Of a stretch of 60,000 nt of DNA, positions 17,765 to 27,523 are shown in pieces. Within the stretch, counting starts at the first letter, position 1; every line of letters begins with the position of its first letter. The position numbers and the translations under genes were made by a program. The notes under the pieces are model-generated. The model was not told the origin of the DNA. It saw nothing but the letters and a program-made list of their open reading frames with translations, and ran no database searches. Source of the DNA: Strigamia acuminata (lineage: Eukaryota > Arthropoda > Chilopoda > Geophilomorpha > Linotaeniidae); NCBI GenBank assembly GCA_949358305.1, contig OX442317.1, positions 14,018,491-14,078,490 on the forward strand, in the 5' to 3' direction.

Positions 17765-20700
17765 ATGGAGAGAGATAGAGATACAGAAACTTCCGAACGC
17801 GATTTACTCACTGTGGAGCAAATTGAAATACTAGAGACCAGGTGGGAAGCACAACTTTCATCTCTCAACGACTTGCTGTCTTTGTCGGAGAAGACGAGCG
17901 ATCCAGGAGAGTTAGAAGCGCTTCTGCTTACTGCAAATCTGAAAGAGACACGCGTTGTAAATGGCCTGAACGAGCTTCAAGTCTACTGTGAGCACGCGTT
18001 TTACCTTGAGAGTGTCGAGAAACTGGAATCATCACAAACGAGAGTGGAACTTCTCCGAAGAAGGTGGGAGGTTTCAAAGCGGTCTCTTCCAACCCTTGGA
18101 GGAAGACTCAACATGTCTACAGTTTCCGGTGCAAATACATCCCTGAATACTTCGACTTCTTTCCGCAAGAATTCCAAGTTGCCCAAACTTGAATCTGTAA
18201 AGTTTGACGGGGAGATAATCAAATACAAGACGTTTAAGAGCAACTTTGAAACTTCTGTTCATAATGACCCAGATCTGAGCAGTGTTGAAAAGTTACAATA
18301 CCTTCAAACTATGTGTACAGGTGAGGCTGCGGCTTTGATTGCCACCTTTCCTTTGATCGATGAATCCTATGACTTGGCACGGGAAGAACTTGATCGTAAC
18401 TATGGCGATGAGGATGCGCAACAGACGGCTCTCATCCAATCCATTCGAGACTTGAAGACTGTTTCAAGCATATACCCGACAAAGGTGTTGAAAGCAAATT
18501 TGACGAAAATTTCTTCAACAATACGACTTCTTGAGCAACTGAAGATTCCTGTACGGACATCTGGTGCATTTCTGATGCCGGACATTCTTAGCAAGTTTCC
18601 TGCTCCAATGACTTTGCGTTTTTACCAAGTCCATGGACTGTCTTGCAAGAACATTTTGACTTTGCTTGACTTTTTTCAAAAGGAAGTAGCTATGGCAGAA
18701 CGCACTGAAGCTGTTTCTCCATCTGAAAAAGCAAAGAAGGAAAAGTCTGAAGTTGAAAAGGCTAAAGTTAAAGGATCCATGACGACTTGCACCGCGACGC
18801 AAGACTCAAAATCGTCTTCAAGCTCCAAAGTGAAGACAGAGTCGAGACAAGAGAACAGGTCTGCAAATTCCAAGGCACTCAAGTGCATTTTTTGTCAAGA
18901 AGACCATTTGAGCGGTTCTTGCAAAAAGGAGTTCGAAATCAATGCAAAGATTGAATTGATAAAGAAAAACAGACTTTGCTTTAATTGTTTTCGAACAGGT
19001 CATCGCGTTGGTGACTGCAAAGTGAAGTTTTCCTGCAAGCATTGTGGCGGAAGACATCATTCAACCATTTGTAAGAAGTCTGAGGTGAACAATTCTCCAA
19101 GTCCGACAGAGAAGCCAAAGGAGTCGCAAGTGACCACACACGTCTCGTGCGCGATATCCACTTCTCTTCAACTTATGATTTTTGTTGCTGACCTCAAAAC
19201 CAAATCTGGAGGTTCACACCACATCCGAGGCATGATTGACCCGGGTAGCCATCGGTCATTCATTACAACTGAACTGGTGAACCGACTAAAACTGAAGAAG
19301 TGCGGCAGTATTTCTGCGACCACACAACGGTTCAACGATTCTATGCCTGCTGCCACTGATTACGACGTATACAACGTTACGCTTCAAAGCAAGAATGACG
19401 CACAAAACTTCAAATTATCAATGCTTTCAGTGGAAAATTTGCCGAAAGTGCAGGGCATTTTGAATGCATCGGTAATAGAAAAGGTGAAGAAGCTGAATCT
19501 TGAACTTGCAGAAGATCTGCCAGCCAAGACATCTCAAATAGACATTCTTTTGGGAGTTGATGCTTGGTGGAAAGTCATTAAAGATGGCAAAAAGAAAATC
19601 AACGACGATCTTGGACTCATAAATACGTTATTTGGATGGGTGCTTATAGGAGCAGCCGGAAATACGGATTTATTCGAAGATGAAGCTGATTTGACTTCAT
19701 GTTGTAATACTTGCAACATTGAAATCCATGAACAATTAGACAAACTTTGGAATTTAGAGGCAATTGGGATTAATGCTGGTGAAAAGGAATCCGATTTCAC
19801 AAGAGATCGATTTGAAGCCACGACAAAACGTCTTGACGACGGAAGATACGAGGTGATGCTGCCTTTTAATGGACAAGAAACTGACTTGGACTCAAACTGG
19901 GAGCTCGCACTTAACCAATTAGCCAACACATTGAAGAGAATCGACTCAAATGACGATTATAAGAAGCGATATGACGACTCAATGTGGCAGTACATTGAAG
20001 AAAACCACGCTGAGGAAGTTCCAACTGAAGAACGGTTCCTAAAGAAAGGGACATATAACATTCCACATCATCCAGTGATCAAAGAGGACCGGGAAACAAC
20101 GAAATTCAGAGTCGTATTCAATGCGTCGTCTGCGAAAAAAGGAAAACGCTCATTAAATGACTGCCTTTTTCCTGGACCATCTTTGAATCCAGATTTGATA
20201 TTGGTGATGGTCAGATTCAGATTGTATTGCATTCCAATCATTGCTGACATTAAACAAGCATTCCTCCAAGTAATGATAAACCCCACACATAGGAACTTTC
20301 TGCGTTTTTTGTGGGTTTCGAGGCAATATTTCAAGAACCCCTATTCGTGGAAAAATTTGTGGAATAATATTATGATTTTGAGGATGATAGTCGTACCATT
20401 TGGAGTTATTTCCTCTCCTTTTCTCCTGTGCGCAACAATTCGGAAACAAGCTGATCAATACAAGGAGACACATCCGAAAGAAGTTGATGCACTTGACGCC
20501 GGGATATACATGGATGATTTAACTTCTGGAGGTGATCACACGACAGACACAACAAAACATTGTGAAGAATTAAAAATGATTTTAGATGATGGGAAACTCC
20601 CACTTGTAAAATGGGCAACAGCCAATGAAAAGGTTTTCAATGACATCAAAGAAAAGAGATTTCACATGAGAAGTGACGGATTCTGTGAACAGGGAGTGAT

Positions 20701-23017
20701 AAAAATGCTTGGAATTTTATGGGACACGCAAGAAGACGTCCTCATGTTCAGGATTCCACAAATGGACATTATTCCGAACACAAGACGTGAAGTTCTCTCT
20801 TTGGTAGCCTCTATTTTCGATCCGATGGGACTCATTTCTCCAGTCGTTTTGAAAATGAGACTCCTTCTTCAAGACATTTGTTTACGTACAAAGAACTGGG
20901 ACGGAAGAATTTCGGACTCAGAAAAGCAAGAGATTGACGAATGGAGTCGAGACATCCAGAAATTAAAAGACTATAAAGTACCTCGATGGTTAGAAACCTA
21001 TTCTAATGAAGAGTTGAGTATTGAAGTTTTCTGTGATGCCAGCACTAAAGCCTTTGGATGTGCAATTTTCATCGTCAACAACAAAGGAAAAAGAACTTTG
21101 CTACTCAGCAAATGTAGACTAGCCCCTGCAAAAAAGATTACCTTGCCTAGACTTGAATTAACTGCTGCGGTCGTTGGTGTACGAATGTGTCAGTATTTGA
21201 CAAATAACTTTCTGCCAGGTTATCCAATCAAAACCATTCGTTATTTTTCTGATTCTACCATAACTTTGGCTTGGATCAACTCGAAGAAAAATGAGTGGAA
21301 GCCTTATGTTTCTAACCGCGTTCAGGAAATTGTTTCATCGTCTGACGCAAGCCAATGGTCACATATTCCGACAGAGTTCAATCCTGCAGATCTACTTACA
21401 CGACCACACGATGCAAAAACATTAATGACAAATAAACTTTGGTGGAACGGCGTGGACATTTCTAAAATCGAAAAAGTCGAGGTTGTGCAAGAAAAACTAC
21501 CCGAAGAAGAAAAAAGAATTGTGGTTATGAATGTTCAAGTCAAAGAGACATTTATAAGCAAATTTTTCAAAAGATATCGCAACTTCAACCGTCTAGTTAG
21601 AGTATTTTCGTACATTTTGCGCTGGAAATCTCATCGTTTTCGCGGCGAAGATCTCGCGCAACGCGAAATGGAATCCAGTCAAATTAGGATTCTTCAATTT
21701 TCACAAGAAATCTACTTTCGAGAAGAGATCGAAGCTGTGAGAAACAAGACTGAAGTTGAGAGATACTCCCCTTTGAAAAATTTCGAATATTTCTTAGATG
21801 AGGATGGACTTTTACGTTTGCGCAGCAGACTGAGACTGTCTTTGCTTTCATTTGACGAAAAATACCCGATTCTTTTGCATAACGAAAGTTGGGTAACTAG
21901 ACTAATTATTCGCAAGATTCATCTTGATCTCATGCATGGAGATTTGAGTGAAACGCTTTATCGAATTCGTGAGAAATTTTGGGTTCTCCGAGGACGCAGG
22001 ACCATTCAGACTGTGATAAGAGAATGTTCCGTTTGCAGAAGGACTAAACTTGCAAGAAATAATCCGTCTACTGGAGAATTACCGAAAGAAAGAATAACCC
22101 CAGCAGCTCCTTTTCAACACACCGGAATCGATCATTTAGGACCTATTTTTGTGGGAAAGGACAAAAAACGATTGAAGAAAACATACATTTTATTGTTCAC
22201 TTGTATGGTTACACGAAGTTTACATCTCGAAGTGTCCGAAGATTTATCCACTGAGAAATTCTTATTGGCCTTCAGACGATTTTGTGCTCGTTACGGTTGT
22301 CCAGCAAAAGTCTTCTCGGACAACAGTAAAACCTTTGAAAAAGGAAGTACACAAATTCAGTCATGGGGAAAACTGATTGGCCATACAGGCATAAAAACAT
22401 TTCTGTCTGAGAAAAGGATTGTATGGACATTTATCCCTCCACTTTCACCATGGATGGGAGGAGCTTGGGAGAGACTAGTCCGCTCAGTCAAGGATAAATT
22501 GCGGAAAACTTTATTGAGACACACTGTGGATTTAGAAACTTTACAAACCTTAGTTCTTGAGATCAGCTCTGTGTTGAATTCTCGACCTTTGTCGTATGTA
22601 CACGAAAATATAGACGGCGGCAGAATCCTTTCACCTGAAAACTTTTTAACGGGAGGTATGCCGAAATACATGATCAACAAGACCTTGAATGCAATCAAGA
22701 AAAGTGATCTTCGAAAACTCGACAAGAAAAGAAGACAGTTCATTTGGGATTTTTGGAGTATATGGAAACACAGTTACTTGATGCAGTTAAGAAACTTTTA
22801 TGAGACTAAAGGAGATAAATCTTTTCAAAACCCCAAAATTGACCAGATTGTTCTTCTTGAAAAGATGGGAACCAACCCTTACTTTTGGCCTCTTGCCAGG
22901 ATAAAACAAGTTTTTCCTGGCGATGATGGACTAATTCGCATCGTTAGTGTTGTGCTTCCCGATGGAAGAGAGTTGCGTCGATCTGTAAAGCATATCAGAG
23001 CCCTTGAACTTGATTGA
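17765..23017 (+). CDS. BEL A Gag-Pol polyprotein
   Basis: 1,750 aa from the ATG at 17765; the frame is open 23 codons upstream without an ATG. Gag part: an N-terminal helical region, then the LPKLESVKFDG block typical of DUF1759, then zinc-binding motifs at about 374 (CIFC), 405-418 (CFNC-H-C knuckle) and 424 (CKHC). The aspartic protease-like domain has D492-P-G-S, where D-S-G is more usual. RT has YMDD at 915-918. RNase H follows with FCDAS (D1091), PRLELTAA and FSDS. Integrase has a zinc segment and D1456, D1519, E1569, a D,D49E spacing. A C-terminal DUF5641-like end (LPDGRELRRSVKHIRALEL) closes it. No frame breaks; probably functional. Confidence 0.94.
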   Translation: MERDRDTETSERDLLTVEQIEILETRWEAQLSSLNDLLSLSEKTSDPGELEALLLTANLKETRVVNGLNELQVYCEHAFYLESVEKLESSQTRVELLRRRWEVSKRSLPTLGGRLNMSTVSGANTSLNTSTSFRKNSKLPKLESVKFDGEIIKYKTFKSNFETSVHNDPDLSSVEKLQYLQTMCTGEAAALIATFPLIDESYDLAREELDRNYGDEDAQQTALIQSIRDLKTVSSIYPTKVLKANLTKISSTIRLLEQLKIPVRTSGAFLMPDILSKFPAPMTLRFYQVHGLSCKNILTLLDFFQKEVAMAERTEAVSPSEKAKKEKSEVEKAKVKGSMTTCTATQDSKSSSSSKVKTESRQENRSANSKALKCIFCQEDHLSGSCKKEFEINAKIELIKKNRLCFNCFRTGHRVGDCKVKFSCKHCGGRHHSTICKKSEVNNSPSPTEKPKESQVTTHVSCAISTSLQLMIFVADLKTKSGGSHHIRGMIDPGSHRSFITTELVNRLKLKKCGSISATTQRFNDSMPAATDYDVYNVTLQSKNDAQNFKLSMLSVENLPKVQGILNASVIEKVKKLNLELAEDLPAKTSQIDILLGVDAWWKVIKDGKKKINDDLGLINTLFGWVLIGAAGNTDLFEDEADLTSCCNTCNIEIHEQLDKLWNLEAIGINAGEKESDFTRDRFEATTKRLDDGRYEVMLPFNGQETDLDSNWELALNQLANTLKRIDSNDDYKKRYDDSMWQYIEENHAEEVPTEERFLKKGTYNIPHHPVIKEDRETTKFRVVFNASSAKKGKRSLNDCLFPGPSLNPDLILVMVRFRLYCIPIIADIKQAFLQVMINPTHRNFLRFLWVSRQYFKNPYSWKNLWNNIMILRMIVVPFGVISSPFLLCATIRKQADQYKETHPKEVDALDAGIYMDDLTSGGDHTTDTTKHCEELKMILDDGKLPLVKWATANEKVFNDIKEKRFHMRSDGFCEQGVIKMLGILWDTQEDVLMFRIPQMDIIPNTRREVLSLVASIFDPMGLISPVVLKMRLLLQDICLRTKNWDGRISDSEKQEIDEWSRDIQKLKDYKVPRWLETYSNEELSIEVFCDASTKAFGCAIFIVNNKGKRTLLLSKCRLAPAKKITLPRLELTAAVVGVRMCQYLTNNFLPGYPIKTIRYFSDSTITLAWINSKKNEWKPYVSNRVQEIVSSSDASQWSHIPTEFNPADLLTRPHDAKTLMTNKLWWNGVDISKIEKVEVVQEKLPEEEKRIVVMNVQVKETFISKFFKRYRNFNRLVRVFSYILRWKSHRFRGEDLAQREMESSQIRILQFSQEIYFREEIEAVRNKTEVERYSPLKNFEYFLDEDGLLRLRSRLRLSLLSFDEKYPILLHNESWVTRLIIRKIHLDLMHGDLSETLYRIREKFWVLRGRRTIQTVIRECSVCRRTKLARNNPSTGELPKERITPAAPFQHTGIDHLGPIFVGKDKKRLKKTYILLFTCMVTRSLHLEVSEDLSTEKFLLAFRRFCARYGCPAKVFSDNSKTFEKGSTQIQSWGKLIGHTGIKTFLSEKRIVWTFIPPLSPWMGGAWERLVRSVKDKLRKTLLRHTVDLETLQTLVLEISSVLNSRPLSYVHENIDGGRILSPENFLTGGMPKYMINKTLNAIKKSDLRKLDKKRRQFIWDFWSIWKHSYLMQLRNFYETKGDKSFQNPKIDQIVLLEKMGTNPYFWPLARIKQVFPGDDGLIRIVSVVLPDGRELRRSVKHIRALELD

Positions 23018-23075
23018 TGTGTATTTTGCAGACTTCTCTCATCTCTCTTCTCTCTCTTTCTCGCTGGCAATTCGT
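23018..23075 (+). other. Pyrimidine tract before the BEL A 3' LTR; no clear polypurine tract
   Basis: The 58 bases between the stop codon and the LTR are mostly C/T (runs of TCTC) and end CTGGCAATTCGT. C and D keep the same arrangement, including GGCAATTCG directly before the LTR. A normal purine-rich primer for plus-strand synthesis is not visible, so the conserved GGCAATTCG block may take part in priming or integration. Confidence 0.5.
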
Positions 23076-24364
23076 TGTTGCAAACAACGTGGAATAATTT
23101 AGAAACTACTTTTATTGCCAATTTGTGTCTGAATAAATGTTTCCAAAGTGTGTTTTATTTTGCATAACATTTCAGTTTTTATTTACAGGATTTTTGCATT
23201 ATTAAAATGTTTTTAATGCTTTCAGATACTGATGTTTGATGAAATGTGATATTCTATTGTTTATTGCATTTATTTCTAGTGTTTATTGCGTGATTTTGTG
23301 TTACTTTATTCATTTTTTCTCAATTTGTGTGATTTCGGGTGAAATTTGGTGCATTTGTTGTTAAACAGTTCACTAGTGTTATTGACGTGACGTCATATTT
23401 CAAGTTCTAGTTCGTTTTTTTGTTCAAACTTCTAACCTTCCGTTTGGACGGAATTTTGATGGTTAGAATTGTTTTTGACATTGTTTTAGACTAATTTGGG
23501 GGTGATCTGTTGATTCGTGCACTCTAATTTCGTCCCGGAACAGCCGTTTTTCTGCTACGAGCGATCGTGACGGACCCCGCATGTGCGCTGCCGTCCAAGA
23601 TCGTTTCGTTCGGTTTGCGGTTGATTTCAAGTGTTCTTTCATTAAAACGTGTCTTGTTTGCTGGAAATTACATTTCCTGAACTTATTTACTTATCTCAAA
23701 GTGTTTACATAAGTTATTTCTTGTGTTGAAATTCAAACTTGATGATTATGTCATTTTGCTTGTCCTTGATTGGTTAGGCCCAATTGTCTGCTTAGCGATC
23801 ACTGTTTTCGCTGTTTTCTCATTGTTTTGATTAACGAATTTTGTTGTTACGATAGACTTTATTATTCCTGAGTTTTTTGTGCTCATTTTGAGCTATTACA
23901 CATTATTTTTAATACATTTCTCGTAATTTGTTGTCTTTGCTTGAAATTGCATTTCCTCCGTTTCCATGGCAACGGAGTATTTCTTTATTGTAAATTGCCG
24001 ACAATTGGTTTGGCGTGTGCCATCCTATTATAATGTGTAATTATTCAGTTGCCATTTTATATTTGATTAAAATAGTCGTGTTAATGTTAACTCTTGTATT
24101 TTCTGCTTTTGACCCATTTCCAATGTGTCCTGAGTAGGAAACCATTTTTCCCAGACTGGCCAATGGATCAGCAAGCACTTGGATACCATGCAAAAGTGTT
24201 TCCAACAGTTAAACCTTCATGTAACAGGAGATTTTGAGACGAATCAAGTGCATTTCCACACGGTACACGTACGAATTTCACTATACGATCGTTTGAGTTT
24301 GTTGGCGGGAGTTTCGAATCGCCACATCTCAGTTCTTCTCTGTTCCTGTTGACTGACCGCAACA
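23076..24364 (+). repeat. BEL A 3' LTR
   Basis: 1,289 bp, same sequence as the 5' LTR as far as I can see, at an offset of 7,509 bp. An AATAAA lies at 23132-23137, unusually near the LTR start. It is followed by the ATCT duplication. Confidence 0.93.
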
Positions 24365-25729
24365 ATCTCGACTGACGAGTTGGAGTGTAGCGAAGCTGTA
24401 TTACTCCATCTATCTCAAGAATTTTATTTTAAAGACGAAATAACCGAGTTGAAAGGCGGAAGAGTAATTGCAAGGAAATCATTGATCAGCAATCTAAATC
24501 CGTTTCTTGATGACAAAGGATTTCTTCGACTAGGTGGTAGACTCAAACAGTCGTTCTTAACCTATGAAGAAACCCATCCGATAATTTTACATCCGGATTG
24601 TTGGATTTCTCGATTAATTATTCGTTCCGTACATGAAACTCTCAAACACGGAGACCAGAGTGAGACATTGTATCGAATCAGAGATCGTTTTTGGTTGCTG
24701 CGAGCCAGACGGACGATCAAGTCTGTAATCCGGAACTGTCCGATATGCCGAATCGCTAAGTTGGAAAGGAATCAACCTATGACTGGAGACTTACCTGAGG
24801 AAAGAATGAAACCATCCAGTCCTTTTACTCATACGGGTATGGACTATATGGGTCCTATTTATGTCACAAAGGAAAAGAAGCAACTTAAAACATACATCCT
24901 TCTTTTCACATGTCTTGTCACAAGAGCATTGCATCTGGAGGTTACCGAGGATTTATCAGTACCTAAGTTTCTGATGGCGTTCCGTCGCTTTGGCGCCCGA
25001 TATGGTTATCCTACTCTATTATATTCTGACAATGCTCGAACGTTTGAACGTGGAAACATAGAGTTGGAATCCTGGGGTCAATTTTTGAAACATTCAGACG
25101 TGAAGACGCTGTTTGCAGATCGGAAGATTGTCTGGAAGTTCATACCGCCCAGATCGCCCTGGATGGGAGGTGCCTGGGAACGTCTTGTGAGATCTGTAAA
25201 AGACAAGTTACGTCGCATATTCCAAAAAAGGAAAGTCGATCTTGAAACCCTTCAAACTGTGACATTGGAGATCAGCTCTGTGCTAAACTCTCGTCCGCTC
25301 TCATACGTATCAGAAACACCAGACGGCGGTTATGTCTTATCTCCCGAACATTTCCTCACGGGTGGAATGTCGAAGATCTTGCTGAACGAGAACCCAGAGG
25401 CGATAAAACAACGCGACCTCGTCAAGCTAGAAAAATCAAGAAGAAAGTTGATTTCAGATTTCTGGGAGGTCTGGAAGAACAGCTATCTGAAACAACTGAG
25501 AAACGTACACGAAGTCAACGGAGATCCTTCTTATCAAAATGTCAAGCAAGGACAAGTCGTACTACTCGAAAGGGTAGGCCAGAATCCATACTTTTGGCCC
25601 ATGGCGAGAATAACCGAAGTCTTTCCCGGCGAAGATGGTTTAGTACGTGTGGTTAAGGTGGTCGATCCACAGGGAAAAGTTTTGGTTAGGTCGGCACGTC
25701 ATGTGCGTGTCCTAGAAATGGATTTGTAA
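24365..25729 (+). pseudogene. pol: BEL element H pol, second fragment (integrase)
   Basis: The open frame continues from the first H fragment across the A insertion. It starts before the integrase zinc segment (CPICRIAK) and carries the integrase core: TGMDYMGP, YSDNARTF and GGAWERL hold the D, D and E residues. It ends with the DUF5641-like tail (VRSARHVRVLEMDL). The frame is intact with no stops to TAA at 25727-25729. The sequence differs widely from A, C and D. Confidence 0.9.
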
Positions 25730-25773
25730 ACGATGCTAAGTGTTCTCGTTAAGTGAAAGCTGTAGAAAGCATC

Positions 25774-26730
25774 TGTTACGCGGGAACGCTGTTTCCAGCA
25801 ACATGGAGTGTCATGAGCCAGTCACTTGTCTGGACGTTAAATCATTAGTTCCTAGAAAATAAAATTCATTGTTTTTAATTTACAATCTTAAATTAGATTT
25901 AAAAAGGGCTCTTATCTGACACAGTCCAGTTGCAATCCCAGTGATTCTTTAAGTCTCTCAGGTTTTCCTCATGAGTTAATTTTATAATTAACTAACCAAT
26001 TAATTTGTATTAATTGAGGAAGCCATTTTGGTGTGATACAGTCCTGATAATTGTTTGCATTTGAAATTAGACAAATACCAAGGGTTTTAGTATTGGATAA
26101 TTAATTTGTTATTAATAAGAAAATATTGGAACTGATTACAAAAGTTTTTACTTAGATTTGAGTTTTTAACTATTCATTTGTCTAATTAGTACCGGTTGTA
26201 ATGGAGTGATGCTTTCCTATTGGCTGGCTTCATTTCCAAATGCTTTGAGGATGTTTTAAAAGGATTAAAACATTCCTGTTATCTGTTGAGTTAACTGTTA
26301 ATTTAAAATACCTTTTGTGGTCATTATGAATCACTTCATTTTAAGTTATCTGTAGTTTCTCTTGTGTAATTCTCTTTGGAATTTCTGTGCACCTTATACG
26401 GTAGCCTATAGTGTCTATCTGTTTGGTTAAAAATACTGATGTATGGAAGTTCATGAGAGCTTTTCTGAATTCTTCTCTATTTAGTTGATTGTTCAGGAGC
26501 ACACAAGATTGTTGTGAGTGTGCTCTCGGCTTGTTACAAAGAAAATGGATGATTAAACACCTTTTTTATATCGCTGCTGCTTTTATTATGCTCGAGGAGT
26601 AAAACAACTCGCTTTCCCACCGGTGCGTTGTTGGCCCAGCTGGATGTTGTCTCGATTTTGGATCCCAAGCCACTCGTAATTTTTTCACCACTATACGATC
26701 AGCCATCGCTCAACCATCATGACAGCAACA
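25774..26730 (+). repeat. Probable 3' LTR of BEL element H
   Basis: It begins TGTTACGC 45 bases after the pol stop, comparable to the 58-base spacing in A, and ends GACAGCAACA at 26730. Near the end, CCACTATACGATC (26688-26700) matches the motif about 85 bases before the LTR end in A. AATAAA lies near 25858. The H 5' LTR is not available to confirm the limits. No gene. Confidence 0.55.
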
Positions 26731-27470
26731 AAGGTATTGGATCAAACATGGCGTCCGGCGAACATTGCAAAAGCGTCAAAACAATTCGAAATTGGAATAA
26801 AAAGCACTTAATTTAAATAACGAATAAAGTATCTATTAAAATACAAGAATAATTATTAATTCTCATCACAAAATACTGAATGAATACACACAAGTTTAAT
26901 AAATACGAAATTGTTGATCGAACCGAACATTCTCGGCTACGCTTTTACGGCAGCCGACAACGAACGTTCGAAACAACCGATCGAAGCAATTTGGGCAGTT
27001 CTAATGCATCCAGAAAGAAAGATCATACTCGAAATAGTCAGAAACAAAAATAAAACAAACTCCAAATGAGTTTTAAAGCACTAAACGAAAGGTTAGAAGA
27101 CGGAAGCAAAAGTCCGCTAGGAACCGAAAAATGACGTATCGAGCATCGCAAATGTATGCCAGAAAACGAAGAAAACATTAGAACTGCACGCAATAAACAC
27201 AAAATCAGGGAAAATTAATAGAAAGGTTCAAAAATGCACTCAAAAGGACACGAATAAAATAATAGCAAGGTATTAACACTACATTAAATCGAAAAGTGAC
27301 AATAAAAATCAGTGAAAAACATTTTAATAAGTCAAAATTCCTGCAAAGTGAAAAATATCAGTTAATTATGAAAAATAAAACACTAAAGGAAAATTAAACA
27401 AATCAAAGCAATTAGTAATATTTATTGACACAATCTCAGCACAACAATTCTTCCACGCTGTCTTGCAACA
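26731..27470 (-). repeat. BEL D 3' LTR, truncated
   Basis: It aligns without gaps to 53061-53800 (offset 26,330) with very few changes, for example CC/TT near 26755. It starts TGTTGCAAGACAG on the minus strand. The other 828 bases of the 1,568-bp LTR are missing; homology stops at an AACA shared with the end of the H LTR (26727-26730). Confidence 0.85.
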
Positions 27471-27523
27471 GCGAATTGCCGGCGAGAGAACAGAGAAGAG
27501 AAAACACAACGAGCTCAAACAAA

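Larger units (their letters stand above)
15567..24364 (+). mobile_element. Complete BEL/Pao retrotransposon A
   Basis: 8,798 bp with two 1,289-bp LTRs starting TGTTGC and ending GCAACA, and the target duplication ATCT. It holds a tRNA-His-type primer-binding site, a ~900-bp leader, one 1,750-aa Gag-Pol ORF without stops, and a short 3' spacer. The LTRs look identical, so it is recent. It is inserted in pol of element H. Element C, on the other strand, is a near-twin with about eight amino-acid differences. Confidence 0.95.
14013..26730 (+). mobile_element. BEL/Pao element H, 5'-truncated and split by element A
   Basis: Two pieces, 14013-15566 and 24365-26730, together hold the pol half of a BEL/Pao element and a probable 3' LTR (25774-26730). 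The leader, gag and first part of RT are missing. The pieces were separated by element A, with target duplication ATCT at 15563-15566 and 24365-24368; the reading frame of one piece matches the other exactly at the break. H is diverged from A, C and D and is thus an older, separate lineage. Confidence 0.85.

Noticed and set aside
26628-26816. 62-codon frame at the H/D junction
   Set aside because: It crosses the junction of two LTRs and has no homolog; a chance frame.
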